Shown: positions 41,159-50,607 of the stretch, piece by piece | Position numbering within the stretch: the first letter of the stretch is position 1 | Layout of the letters: each line of letters opens with the position of its first letter | NCBI GenBank assembly: GCA_964410965.1 | Contig: CAYPIY010000009.1 | Location: forward strand, 1-64,000 | DNA length: 64,000 nucleotides | Reading direction: 5' to 3' | From: JBBIRG01 sp964410965 | GTDB lineage: Bacteria; CLD3; SB21; JBBIRG01 | Program-made: the position numbers and the translations under genes | Notes under the pieces: model-generated | The model's input: the letters and a program-made list of their open reading frames with translations, nothing else | What the model was told of the DNA's origin: nothing | The model's database searches: none

Positions 41159-42583
41159 ATGTTCCATCACGGGCTTGTTTGGTTTCGCAGGGATTTACGC
41201 CTTTTTGATCATACGGCACTGATTCGCGCGTATGAATCATGCAGGCAACTTTCCCTGATTTTCATATTCGATGATAATATCTTAGACACTCTTTCTCCGG
41301 ATGACCATCGCTTAAATTTTATCTGGCAATCCCTGAACGAAATCAGGGAAGAACTGGGAAGAAACGCAGACTCCATGTCCGTCGTCAAAGGACGGCCTGA
41401 AGTCATCCTTCCGGAAATCCTCGCGGATAATCCCATTGATTCTGTCTTCTTCAACGAGGATTACGAACCTGACGCCCGGCAACGCGACCGGAAAATTTCA
41501 GGCCTTTGCGATTCATTAAATGTTAAAACCAATTCATACCGGGACCAGGTCATTTTCGGCCCCGATGACATCGTAAAAGATGACGGTTCAGTTTACCGCG
41601 TTTTTACACCTTACAAAAACAAATGGCTCTCTGCACTGGAAATGTCGGGCGTATTTCCGGAAAAGAAAATCCCTGACCTGCGTGCAAAGTTAAAACCCTT
41701 GTTCCTGAAAAAAGAATTTGTCTGCAGAAATCCGGAGGTTCGAAATCCTACGGACCCTGTCTTCACGGGAGGGGAAAATGCGGCGATGAAACAATGGAAA
41801 AAATTTATCAGGCACCGTCTTGCGCATTACGAATCAGGCCGTAATATCCCGTCATCAGACCTCACGTCGCGTTTATCCCCGCATCTCCGCTTCGGAACGG
41901 TCTCAGTACGGAGGATGGCCCACGATCTCATTGATTTTCCCCCTTCAGTGAGGCTCCCTTTTTTAAACGAGCTGATCTGGCGGGAATTCTTCATGATGAT
42001 CCTTCACCATCATCCTCACGTTACCGATTCTTGTTTCAGGCCAAATTTCAATGGCCTCCGATGGAACGAAGAACCGGAATGGTTTGACCGATGGCGGTCG
42101 GGCCGTACTGGATTCCCGATGGTAGACGCCGGGATGAGGCAACTGAATCAGATTGGGTGGATGCATAATCGGGTCCGGATGATTACGGCTTCATTTCTCG
42201 TGAAACACCTGCACATTAACTGGCTGCAGGGTGAAAATTATTTCGCCGAAAAATTGATGGATTTTGAATTGTCAAGTAATAACGGAAACTGGCAATGGGC
42301 CGCCGGCACAGGCGCAGATGCGGCACCCTATTTCCGGATTTTTCATCCGGTCGGACAGGGAAAAAAATTTGATCCGGATGCCGCATATATCAAAGAATGG
42401 ATTCCTGAACTCAGGTCAGTCCCCCAGCGGCAAATTCACGACAGAATTCTGTACAAGAAATTATACAGGGATCAGAAAGCCCTTCATCCGGATTATGTTC
42501 CTCCCCTCATCGATCCTGACGAGGAACGCCTGGCCTGCCTTGAGATGTACAACCGGGCCCGAACCGGAAACCGAACGCTGTAA
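41159..42583 (+). CDS. phrB: Deoxyribodipyrimidine photolyase
   Basis: 474 residues, the normal length of class I CPD photolyases. The N-terminal alpha/beta antenna domain opens GLVWFRRDLRLFDHTAL. The FAD domain has TSRLSPHLRFGTVS, LIWREFFMMILHHHP, the GRTGFPMVDAGMRQLNQIGWMHNRVRMI core, WLQGENYF and LSSNNGNWQWAAGTGADAAPYFRIFHP. The electron-transfer tryptophans appear present (in LIWREF and NWQWAAGTG). It repairs UV-made pyrimidine dimers in light. It stands alone, 66 bases after the hybrid kinase. Confidence 0.96.
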   Translation: MFHHGLVWFRRDLRLFDHTALIRAYESCRQLSLIFIFDDNILDTLSPDDHRLNFIWQSLNEIREELGRNADSMSVVKGRPEVILPEILADNPIDSVFFNEDYEPDARQRDRKISGLCDSLNVKTNSYRDQVIFGPDDIVKDDGSVYRVFTPYKNKWLSALEMSGVFPEKKIPDLRAKLKPLFLKKEFVCRNPEVRNPTDPVFTGGENAAMKQWKKFIRHRLAHYESGRNIPSSDLTSRLSPHLRFGTVSVRRMAHDLIDFPPSVRLPFLNELIWREFFMMILHHHPHVTDSCFRPNFNGLRWNEEPEWFDRWRSGRTGFPMVDAGMRQLNQIGWMHNRVRMITASFLVKHLHINWLQGENYFAEKLMDFELSSNNGNWQWAAGTGADAAPYFRIFHPVGQGKKFDPDAAYIKEWIPELRSVPQRQIHDRILYKKLYRDQKALHPDYVPPLIDPDEERLACLEMYNRARTGNRTL

Positions 42584-42610
42584 ATTGGACTGTAATCACT
42601 TCTGCTGCCG

Positions 42611-43873
42611 TCATTTTTTCCTTATGATAATTGATCTCCCGTCCGTGATGACTACAACATTCCCGGGATCGCTGGCAGCGGATTTCTGGATGCGGTTCAG
42701 GTTCGGATTCACGGCGTCGATGCGGAACAAGTCGGCATTATAGCCCAGCACTTCGTCCATAGCCGGGCACTGCATGATACCCGAGCAGCCGCCTTCGCTA
42801 TTGGTGGAGGCCAGCACCACGATCGGGTTCGTCGCAGCCAGGATTTCCCGGTTCATTCCGTCTACCCTTAAGTGATGAGAAGCCTTCATCACATCGACTT
42901 CGGGATCTGTTGCCGCATTGTTCTGAATGTATTCACGGTAGGCCTCCTGCTCAAGATCGCCGGGCATCAGAAAACGGGCATTCCCGTACGTGAATTTCAT
43001 CGCCAGAGATTCATTGTTGAAATTGGAATTGGGCGAGCCCCCGCTGTTTCCCTCATCGATCTCGAGATCCCACGCTCCTGCGCTCATGACTGTGATTTTT
43101 ATATCCGGATCGATATTGAGCAACGGAGTACTGACATTAGAATTGCCCCTCACTAGCTCATGCATGGCCACATTCGGGCTGGAAGACTGAATCACACTGA
43201 ACACCGAGTTATAAGTGGATTCACTGTACGAATCCGGTTTCAGGAAATTCACGATGGGAAAAACTTGCGGTACGGTACCCCACCGGTAACTCCCGTAATG
43301 ATCTCCGTGCGCATGAGTCGCAACGGCGTAATGGATGGTGTCGCAGCCCTCGGCCTGAAGGTATCCGACAATCGCGTTGTTCGCCGTACTATTTCCGGCA
43401 TCATAAAGCATTTTCCTTCCATTGGGAAACACAATGTAAAAACAATCGCCGGGATCCGGAATGTTGATCATATGAAGCTGAAAAACTTTGGGGGCATAGG
43501 TCACCGCTCCGACGTGAACCGTAGCCAGATGCGAATATCCGGTCTGTCCCATGGCGTTTTTCGCGCGTGCCCTGAATTTATAGGCCGTATGGGGCGCCAG
43601 ATCAAACACGGTGATTTCATGAACCATGGTATACCGTTCCCCGGCCTTGTAGACATAGCTGTAATTCACGTTATCGGAGGTGATCTCGACCGTTCCGAGT
43701 GCCGGAACGCTGGTTTCAAAACCGATGGTGACGGTTCCGTCGTCATTTGTAACTGCCTGAACCAAACTGACCTCAAAGGGATTGTCGGTTACCTGTTCAG
43801 CACAATGTGTAGCCCCAAAAAACAGGATCATAACGGCCATTAAAGGTTTCAGTTCCCATACAGACCTTATCAT
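42611..43873 (-). CDS. Lipoprotein with fibronectin-III and metallo-beta-lactamase (ComEC C-terminal-like) domains
   Basis: 420 residues. Lipobox-like end FGATHC (Cys24). Residues 35-120 are a fibronectin type III module (VSLVQAVTNDDG, APHTAYKFRARAKN). Residues 130-400 are an MBL domain of the ComEC-Rec2 type: QLHMINIPDPGDCFYIVFPNGRKMLYDAG start, zinc motif THAHGDHYG, MPGDLEQEA and MKASHHLRVDG. Such secreted MBL proteins are predicted hydrolases of phosphodiesters or nucleic acids. There are no ComEC membrane parts. It is convergent with the photolyase gene. Confidence 0.88.
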   Translation of the reverse strand: MIRSVWELKPLMAVMILFFGATHCAEQVTDNPFEVSLVQAVTNDDGTVTIGFETSVPALGTVEITSDNVNYSYVYKAGERYTMVHEITVFDLAPHTAYKFRARAKNAMGQTGYSHLATVHVGAVTYAPKVFQLHMINIPDPGDCFYIVFPNGRKMLYDAGNSTANNAIVGYLQAEGCDTIHYAVATHAHGDHYGSYRWGTVPQVFPIVNFLKPDSYSESTYNSVFSVIQSSSPNVAMHELVRGNSNVSTPLLNIDPDIKITVMSAGAWDLEIDEGNSGGSPNSNFNNESLAMKFTYGNARFLMPGDLEQEAYREYIQNNAATDPEVDVMKASHHLRVDGMNREILAATNPIVVLASTNSEGGCSGIMQCPAMDEVLGYNADLFRIDAVNPNLNRIQKSAASDPGNVVVITDGRSIIIRKK

Positions 43874-44223
43874 GAAAAGCCTTTCATTTTGTTTGCACCA
43901 GAAAATTTAATTATCCCGGATTTACAGTTTCAGATAACATTTGCCCCCTGACCGGAAGCCGGGTAATATAGCGCAACATTCTTTAGATAGCAAATGAAAA
44001 CGGAAACAAAGTACCGGTCCGCGCAAGGTTTAAAGAAAGACGAATTGAATGCTCTCTGGATTGAATTGTCCCTGCAAGACGGGCTTTCGATTCTTCTTTA
44101 AGTGGCCTGCCTTGTTTTAAGTGATATTCAAGAATAATGGACTTTTTCATGATGATAATTCTTTTGCTTTTCACGGGCCGGAATTTTATCTTTTTCTACG
44201 CAACTAACCATAAAGGGAAAAAC
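43874..44223. other. 350-base gap without a supported gene
   Basis: The region between the divergent MBL lipoprotein and FAD oxidoreductase genes is AT-rich. It contains weak short frames on both strands but none with a good ribosome site or recognisable product. It must hold the promoters of the two flanking genes; I could not place them with confidence. Confidence 0.4.
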
Positions 44224-45381
44224 ATGAAAAGCAGGTATGACATTGTGATCATCGGGGGCGGATGCATCGGGACCTCTGTAGCCGCGTATTTGGGAGAATC
44301 GGGCTGTTGTGACGTTTTGGTGCTGGAAAAAGAAAAAATGCTCGGGACCGGAGCGACGGCCAAATGCGCCGGCGGAGTCAGGGCCCAGTTTACCACTCCT
44401 GTAAATATCATGATGAGTCATTACAGCATTCAGCAGTTCGCTTTGCTCGAAAAAGAAACCGGCATTCAGTATGTTCCCTGCGGATACCTGTTTGTCCTGA
44501 GGTCAGAGGAACAAAAACAGAGATTCCTTAAGAACATGGAATTCCAGAAGTCGTTCGGCCCTGATGTGCGTTTCGTCAGCCCGGAAGAAATTGCTGCCCT
44601 TTCCCCGAATTACAGCCTGCAGGGCGTTACGGGCGGGACTTTTGGCCCGAACGAAGGGCTGATCGATCCGTCCATGACAGTGGACACTTTTTTTAAAAGG
44701 GCAAGGAAGCATCAGATCGAATTCGAGACCGACACCCCATGCACGGGACTGAAAACCGCCGGAAAGTCGATCACACATGTCGTCACACCCAAAGGTGAAA
44801 TCGCCTGCGACACGGTGATCAACTGCACAGGCCCGCAATCCAAGCTGATCGGAGATATGATCGGTCTGCAGATCCCCATCGAACCGGTACGCCGAATCCT
44901 GACCACCACCGGCGAACTGAAGTTCGTCACAAAAAAATTCCCCATGACCGTAGACGTTACGACCGGCGTATATATGCATCCGGAGGGTAACGGGCTGCTG
45001 ATCGGGTACGCCAATCCGGACGAACCGCCCGGATTCGACGAAACCATCAGCGAGGAAATCCTTGACCGCATGCTGACCATGGCTCTTGAACTGATGCCCT
45101 GCCTCGAGGATGCCGAAATCAAAATGAAATACCCCGGAACATGGGGCGGTTTATACGAAACAACGCCTGATCATCACAGCATTATCGGTTACGTTCCCGG
45201 GTGGAAAAACCTCTTCATCGCCGGCGGTTTCAGCGGGCACGGGCTGATGCATGCCCCGGCCGCAGGACTTGCGGCATCGGAACTCATCATTCACGGCCGT
45301 TGCGATTCGTTCGACCTGAAACCCCTGCGTTTCTCCCGTTTTGCGGAGGGCGATCTTACGGAGGAAGTCAACGTAATATAA
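44224..45381 (+). CDS. DAO-family FAD-dependent oxidoreductase (sarcosine/glycine oxidase-like)
   Basis: 385 residues from the ATG at 44224, behind AAAGGG and at the FAD site DIVIIGGGCIGTSVAAYLG. Other features are VLVLEKEKMLGTGATAKCAGGVR, FGPNEGLIDPSMTVDTFFK, CDTVINCTGPQSKLIGDMIG and the closing IGYVPGWKNLFIAGGFSGHGLMHAPA. It matches sarcosine oxidase beta-subunit and related amine/imino-acid dehydrogenases; the substrate is not clear. A frame extending upstream to 44137 includes no conserved residues. Confidence 0.9.
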   Translation: MKSRYDIVIIGGGCIGTSVAAYLGESGCCDVLVLEKEKMLGTGATAKCAGGVRAQFTTPVNIMMSHYSIQQFALLEKETGIQYVPCGYLFVLRSEEQKQRFLKNMEFQKSFGPDVRFVSPEEIAALSPNYSLQGVTGGTFGPNEGLIDPSMTVDTFFKRARKHQIEFETDTPCTGLKTAGKSITHVVTPKGEIACDTVINCTGPQSKLIGDMIGLQIPIEPVRRILTTTGELKFVTKKFPMTVDVTTGVYMHPEGNGLLIGYANPDEPPGFDETISEEILDRMLTMALELMPCLEDAEIKMKYPGTWGGLYETTPDHHSIIGYVPGWKNLFIAGGFSGHGLMHAPAAGLAASELIIHGRCDSFDLKPLRFSRFAEGDLTEEVNVI

Positions 45382-45524
45382 TTCTGTATCCGCAATGTCC
45401 GCACTAGAATAGATTCAGGCTTCCGGAGTCAAATCATAACGACTCGGGGTTCATCCCTTTTCCCGAACACTTTGATTAGTCAGCAAAATGGCCGCTTGCA
45501 CTTTCCGGAAAATTCAGGCTTTAT

Positions 45525-46481
45525 TCATTCCGGATGATGACAGCGGTTGATTTCAACCGTAACATGGGTGAGTTCGCTGATATGTCCCAGTCTTTCCTTA
45601 TAATGCTCCGTCGACTGATTTCCACCTGAAACAACTGAAACGATGCATGCATACTTCCGGTCTGCGACTTTCCACAGATGAAGATCGCTGATGGTCGTAT
45701 CCCCGTCGGATTCAAGTTCCTTGCGGATATCTCCCGACAGGCTGCCTTCGCTTTCATGGTCCAGAAGAATAGCCGATGTTTCCTTCAGCAGCGTGTAAGA
45801 CCAGCGGAGAATCAGCAGGGTTGCCGCCAGGCCCATCAGGGGGTCAAGATAATTCCATGAAAAAAACTTCGCGGCGAAAAGAGCAATGATGGCCAGCACC
45901 GATGTCATAGCGTCCGCAAGGATATGCAGGTAAGCGGATTTCAGATTCAGGTCGCCGTCTTCTCTTGCCGCATGATGATGATCGTGAGACCCTGTTTCGT
46001 GTGTATGAGTATGCGTCGTTGGCCGGTTAATGAGAATAAAAGCGCTGAGAATATTCACAACCAACCCTATGCAAGCGACCAGCAGGGCCTGGTCGTATAA
46101 GATCGGAAGCGGACGGATGAGACGTTCCACTGAAGCATACGCCATAATCAAGCCGACAATTCCGAGCACAACGGCGCTGGAATAGGCTCCCAGGATTTCG
46201 ATCTTCCATGTTCCGAACGTGAACCTTCTGTCCTGCGCATACCGTCTTGAGAACCGGTATGCAAAAAATGATATTCCGAGCGCGAACGCGTGGGTTCCCA
46301 TATGCCAGCCGTCAGCGAAAAGCGCCATCGAGTGGGTCAGCCAGCCGACCACAATCTCTGCAACCATCGTCACCATCGTCAGAATGACAACGATCAGAGT
46401 ACGTTTCTCAATATCCTTTTTGTCAGTGTTAAATGTGTGCTGATGTTGCCAACGCCCAATGTGGCTTTGATGCATGCTCAT
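45525..46481 (-). CDS. dmeF: Cation diffusion facilitator, DmeF-type Co/Ni (Zn) exporter
   Basis: 318 residues. A His-bearing N-terminus (HQSHIGRWQHQH) leads into six membrane helices. The second helix carries ADGWHMGTHAFALG, the DmeF form of the metal site, and the fifth has ILADAMTSVLAI with HxxxD-type ligands. Between helices four and five is a His-rich loop, THTHTHETGSHDHHHAA. The C-terminal cytoplasmic domain spans about 235-318. DmeF members export cobalt and nickel by proton antiport. GGATG precedes the ATG. Confidence 0.88.
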   Translation of the reverse strand: MSMHQSHIGRWQHQHTFNTDKKDIEKRTLIVVILTMVTMVAEIVVGWLTHSMALFADGWHMGTHAFALGISFFAYRFSRRYAQDRRFTFGTWKIEILGAYSSAVVLGIVGLIMAYASVERLIRPLPILYDQALLVACIGLVVNILSAFILINRPTTHTHTHETGSHDHHHAAREDGDLNLKSAYLHILADAMTSVLAIIALFAAKFFSWNYLDPLMGLAATLLILRWSYTLLKETSAILLDHESEGSLSGDIRKELESDGDTTISDLHLWKVADRKYACIVSVVSGGNQSTEHYKERLGHISELTHVTVEINRCHHPE

Positions 46482-46538
46482 CCTTTACTGGTACTCATCC
46501 GGCACAGCAACTTTTCCGGGAAAATATTGTCATCTGTC

Positions 46539-47120
46539 TTACTGTTCAAAATCAAGGTTGACAGGCTGGTTTCTGCGACTTTCGGTTAACGGCACATCCA
46601 GAGAGACTTCCTCGAAATTCATGTTATCCACCCACACTTCGGGGCATTCACCGGATGCAATCGCGTTAACACTGCTGACCACCATACCGAGCGCGATCAG
46701 TTTAGCCGCTTGCGGGATATCGATCACGATCTCGTCCCGGGTCCAGTTCAGTGTCCCGAAAATCGACCGGTTGTATCCGCGCGTATCGCCGCTGATTTCA
46801 TCTGAACTCATCACAACATACAGGAAAACGCAGGCATAACCCTGTAAGTCCTTGGATTTAAAATATCCGCTCAGCCGGACTCTCTTGCCCAAATATTGGC
46901 CCGCATTGATAAATTGTCCGAGCCATCCGAATCTGTAATTGGACGTATCTGCGGAAGGGAAGAAATGAACGCTGGTTTTACCTGAATAAGATATGTGCTT
47001 ATTCAGGGTAATGTCAAAACCTTTCCCCTGCCGTTTCCACCCCTGCGGTACCTGGCCCACAGATTGAACGATAGGAATCAGCAGCATAAGGGCCGATATT
47101 GTTACGATTCTGATGATCAT
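46539..47120 (-). CDS. Exported galactose-binding-fold-like protein
   Basis: 193 residues. Signal peptide to about SVGQ (23). The mature part looks like a single jelly roll of the carbohydrate-binding type: GFDITLNKHISYSGKTSVHF, GQYLGKRVRLSGYFKSKDLQGYA and VWVDNMNFEEV at the end, a strand order common in CBM/galactose-binding folds. No catalytic domain is attached. AAGGAG precedes the ATG. It reads toward the DmeF gene, 57 bases away. Confidence 0.7.
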   Translation of the reverse strand: MIIRIVTISALMLLIPIVQSVGQVPQGWKRQGKGFDITLNKHISYSGKTSVHFFPSADTSNYRFGWLGQFINAGQYLGKRVRLSGYFKSKDLQGYACVFLYVVMSSDEISGDTRGYNRSIFGTLNWTRDEIVIDIPQAAKLIALGMVVSSVNAIASGECPEVWVDNMNFEEVSLDVPLTESRRNQPVNLDFEQ

Positions 47121-47183
47121 AATGCTTCACTCCTTTAAGTGAAATCACAACTACTTAACAAAACGTACACTTTTTCAGCAATT

Positions 47184-50100
47184 TTAACAAGGTATTTCTA
47201 TCATGATCCGCGTACCTCCGGACTCCGCCGGAAAGACTTCGATCTTGCCCTTATGCTTCTGAATGATACCGTAACTGATCGAAAGCCCAAGTCCCATGCC
47301 GCTTCCCACTGATTTCGTCGTGAAAAACGGATCGAATATCCTTTCCCTGATGTTTTCGGGTATGCCGATGCCATCGTCGCTGATTTCAATCTGTGCGTTT
47401 CTTCCGTTTTCATGACCTGCAATCAGTCCTGTCTGGATCCGGATATTCCCTTGTTCTCTGTTCTCCGCCTGATTGCGTTCGATAATAGCCTCCGCTGCGT
47501 TGATCAGCAGGTTCATGAACACCTGGTTTAGCTGTCCCGGATAGAAATAAAAAGGAGGAATTTCCCCGTAATTTTTTTCCACGCATACCTGTCGCTGGTA
47601 ATTCGGAAGGAACAACGTCAGCGTGCTTTCCAGGTTTTCATGAAGGTCGGCGAACTTATACTCCGCTTCGTCAAGGCGTGAAAAACTCCTCAGATTGGTA
47701 ATGATCTGCTTGATGCGGTCCACAGCTCCGGAACAGCTTTTCAAGACCGCCTCCGAGTCATCCAGAATCTTTCTTGTTTCAATGCCCGAACCGGACCCAT
47801 CGATGCATTTCTGAATGTCGTTCAGGTACAGAGACAGCAGAGGAAGATAGCCGTTGATGACTGTGATCGGGTTGTTGATTTCATGCGCCATTCCGGCAAC
47901 AAGCTGCCCGAGGGAAGACATTTTCGCGGTCTGAACCAGCTGCATTTGCGTAGTTTTCAGGTTTTCCAGCGCCTCCTGCAGTTCGGATTTCTGGGATTCC
48001 ACAATCCGCGTTTTCATCCGGACCAGATCCTCAAGTTCCTTTTGTCTTCTGGTAAACTGTTGTTCCCTGAAACGGTACACTCCCAGTGCCGAGCCCGTGA
48101 TAACCAGCCCGCATAAAATATAAAACAGGACCGTCTGATAGAAAAAGGGCTCAAGGTAAAATCTGAATTCCGCGTTTTCCGTGTTCCAGATTCCGCTGTT
48201 GTTGCAGGCTGTTACCCTGAATGTATAGTGACCGGAAGGAATATTCGTGTAATAAGCTGTCCGCCGGGTACCTGCGTCGATCCATTCATGGTCGAATCCA
48301 TCCAGCCGGTACCGGAATTTAACTTTTTCCGGAGCGAGATAACTCAGTCCTGTGTAATGAAATTCATATCGGTTGGAACCCGGCGCGAACAGGATTTCAT
48401 TCATGTTGTCATAATGAACGGGTTTTCCGTCCACCAGCGCATATTCGATAAGCACAGGCGGAGGATAGATGTTTTCGATAATCCTGTCCGGATCCACCAC
48501 AGCGGCTCCCTGAATGGTCGGGAACCAGAGCCTTCCGTCGGCAGATCTGAAACCAGAGGGCTGGCCGGTGTTGCATTCGGCGCTTTTCAGTCCTTCGGCC
48601 TCGCCAAACACGGAACAGGTAATCGCTGATATTTTACCGTCTGCAGCGTCATGAAGGTCTTTAATGCCCGAACGGAAAACCCCGTTGTTCGAGCTCATCC
48701 AGAGATTCTGCCGGTCGTCCATCAGTATCGAGAAAACCCCGTCATCGTACAATCCTTTCGCGGTGGTAACCGCGGCGATACGGCCGTCTTTCATCCGGTT
48801 CAGGCCTCCGCCCCAGGTCCCGATCCACAAGTAACCACCGGGATCCTCAAAAAGGCATAAAACGACATTGCTCGTCAGGCCCTGATCGGTATTCCAGGTC
48901 CGGAAAACCCCTTGGCGGTACCTGTGAATTCCTCCGTTCGTCCCGACCCAAAGGGAACTGTCTGAACCCAGAAGCATCGTACGGACGATATTGCTTGGTA
49001 ACTGGTTTGATGTATTGAACACGGAGATGATCCGTCCGTTCTGTGTTTGCACAAGACCGCTTTGCGTGCCGATCCATAAGTGCCCGTCAAAATCCTCGGC
49101 CAGGCATCGGACGGTATTTGAACTGGCAGCAGCGATGCCGGGAAAGTTTTGGAAAATACCGCCGGAAAAACGGTTCAGACCCTGGACGCGCGTACCGAAC
49201 CACATATCCCCTTTCCTGTCCCGGAAGATCGCCGTAACCACGTTATGGGAAAGCCCGTCCCGGGTTGTATAAGTAGTGATATTCTGATTCCGCATACGGG
49301 CGATGCCCCCGCCGTCGGTCCCGAACCACATATCCCCGTCCGGATCCTCGTAAACGGACCAGATCATGTCATGAGGCAAACCGTTCCGAGTTGTGTAGGA
49401 AAAGAAACTGCAGTCGCTGATCCGCCCCAGTCCGCCCCCGCCGGTACCGATCCAGACGCTTCCTTCACGGTCCTCGCAAACAGACATGATGACATTCAGC
49501 GGAAGCCCGTCTTTCTGCGTCAGCGTTTCTGTCTGGTCTCTGCCTAACCTGTAAACGCCATGCGCGTCCGTACCGATCCAAAGTGATCCGTGCCTGTCCA
49601 TAAAAACCGTGGTGATCAGGGCGCTGGGGTTCACAGCCGGCTCCCGGATAAAAGTTCCCTTTTGATATCGGTTCAGACCTCCGCCCCAGGTACCGATCCA
49701 TAACTGCCCGGATGAATCCGACAATACGGAACGAATCGTATTATGGGATAAACCGTCCCTGTCGCTGAATTGCCTGAAAGTTTTTCCGTTGTAACTGCAG
49801 AGACCGCCACCATCGGTTCCGATCCAGATCATGCCCCCCGGAGCGCCGCACAGTGATAAAACCTGGTTGCTGGATAATCCGTCTGAAACGGTATATTGCC
49901 TGAATTTTCCATTTTCGAACCGGAATAATCCGCTTCCGTCGGTACCGATCCATAAGGCAGTCCCGTCCGCAAGGATCGCGCGGACCGCATCGTCTGTAAA
50001 TCCATCCTGGTTCCCGAAAAACGTGAATATCCCCTGATCCATTCTGACCAGTCCTCCCCACGTGCCGATCCAGAGAACTCCGGTCGGATCTTCCGCCATT

Positions 50101-50396
50101 GTCGCGATAAAATTGTTTTTAATCGCTTCCGTGTTCTTTTTATCATACAAAGTGAAAGCAACACCGTCGAAACGGACCAGGCCTTCCTGCGTGCCGATCC
50201 AAAGGTAACCGTCCCGCGTCTGCAGGACTGCATTGGCCGAGTTCTGCGGAAGGCCGTCCTTTTTATCCCAGAATTTCAGCATATACTGGGACAAGGCCTT
50301 TCGCGGATCAACGCTCCATGCCCGATGCGGAGTGCAGATCCCGATGATCAGGTAAAGGGAAAGGAATGTATGAAGTAACAAAAAACTCTTTTTCAT
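47184..50396 (-). CDS. Two-component propeller sensor histidine kinase
   Basis: 1070 residues from the ATG at 50396 (a TTG five codons upstream is in frame). Signal or anchor at 1-25; then about fourteen two-component-propeller blades (about 35-610) with the repeated LWIGTxxGG pattern, forming two seven-bladed propellers; a Y_Y_Y domain (about 650-730); one membrane helix (about 745-765); coiled coil; HisKA with His838 in GMAHEINNP; and HATPase (DDGIGIPENI, GSGMGLGLSISYG). The sensor part is periplasmic. Unlike Bacteroides hybrid systems it has no receiver or DNA-binding domain, so it needs a separate regulator. It is adjacent to a paralogue. Confidence 0.93.
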   Translation of the reverse strand: MKKSFLLLHTFLSLYLIIGICTPHRAWSVDPRKALSQYMLKFWDKKDGLPQNSANAVLQTRDGYLWIGTQEGLVRFDGVAFTLYDKKNTEAIKNNFIATMAEDPTGVLWIGTWGGLVRMDQGIFTFFGNQDGFTDDAVRAILADGTALWIGTDGSGLFRFENGKFRQYTVSDGLSSNQVLSLCGAPGGMIWIGTDGGGLCSYNGKTFRQFSDRDGLSHNTIRSVLSDSSGQLWIGTWGGGLNRYQKGTFIREPAVNPSALITTVFMDRHGSLWIGTDAHGVYRLGRDQTETLTQKDGLPLNVIMSVCEDREGSVWIGTGGGGLGRISDCSFFSYTTRNGLPHDMIWSVYEDPDGDMWFGTDGGGIARMRNQNITTYTTRDGLSHNVVTAIFRDRKGDMWFGTRVQGLNRFSGGIFQNFPGIAAASSNTVRCLAEDFDGHLWIGTQSGLVQTQNGRIISVFNTSNQLPSNIVRTMLLGSDSSLWVGTNGGIHRYRQGVFRTWNTDQGLTSNVVLCLFEDPGGYLWIGTWGGGLNRMKDGRIAAVTTAKGLYDDGVFSILMDDRQNLWMSSNNGVFRSGIKDLHDAADGKISAITCSVFGEAEGLKSAECNTGQPSGFRSADGRLWFPTIQGAAVVDPDRIIENIYPPPVLIEYALVDGKPVHYDNMNEILFAPGSNRYEFHYTGLSYLAPEKVKFRYRLDGFDHEWIDAGTRRTAYYTNIPSGHYTFRVTACNNSGIWNTENAEFRFYLEPFFYQTVLFYILCGLVITGSALGVYRFREQQFTRRQKELEDLVRMKTRIVESQKSELQEALENLKTTQMQLVQTAKMSSLGQLVAGMAHEINNPITVINGYLPLLSLYLNDIQKCIDGSGSGIETRKILDDSEAVLKSCSGAVDRIKQIITNLRSFSRLDEAEYKFADLHENLESTLTLFLPNYQRQVCVEKNYGEIPPFYFYPGQLNQVFMNLLINAAEAIIERNQAENREQGNIRIQTGLIAGHENGRNAQIEISDDGIGIPENIRERIFDPFFTTKSVGSGMGLGLSISYGIIQKHKGKIEVFPAESGGTRIMIEIPC

Positions 50397-50607
50397 GATT
50401 TCATATTTCAAGTCTTTTACCTGTTATTTGAAAGTATCGAAAAAGCCGCGTAAAAACAAGAAAAGGTTTGCGAATAAGTAAGTTTATATTAATGATAATT
50501 TCAAAAACTTGAATTTATTCATGGCCGAAGCCCGAGAATGATATGAACTATTTCAGGATAAAAAATTCAGCGTTCAGTAATGAATATCGCCTAGCTGACC
50601 GGAAAAA

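Noticed and set aside
43983..44174. 63-codon minus-strand frame between two divergent genes
   Set aside because: Weak start context, composition not clearly coding, and position inside a promoter region; it could be a relic but I cannot support it.
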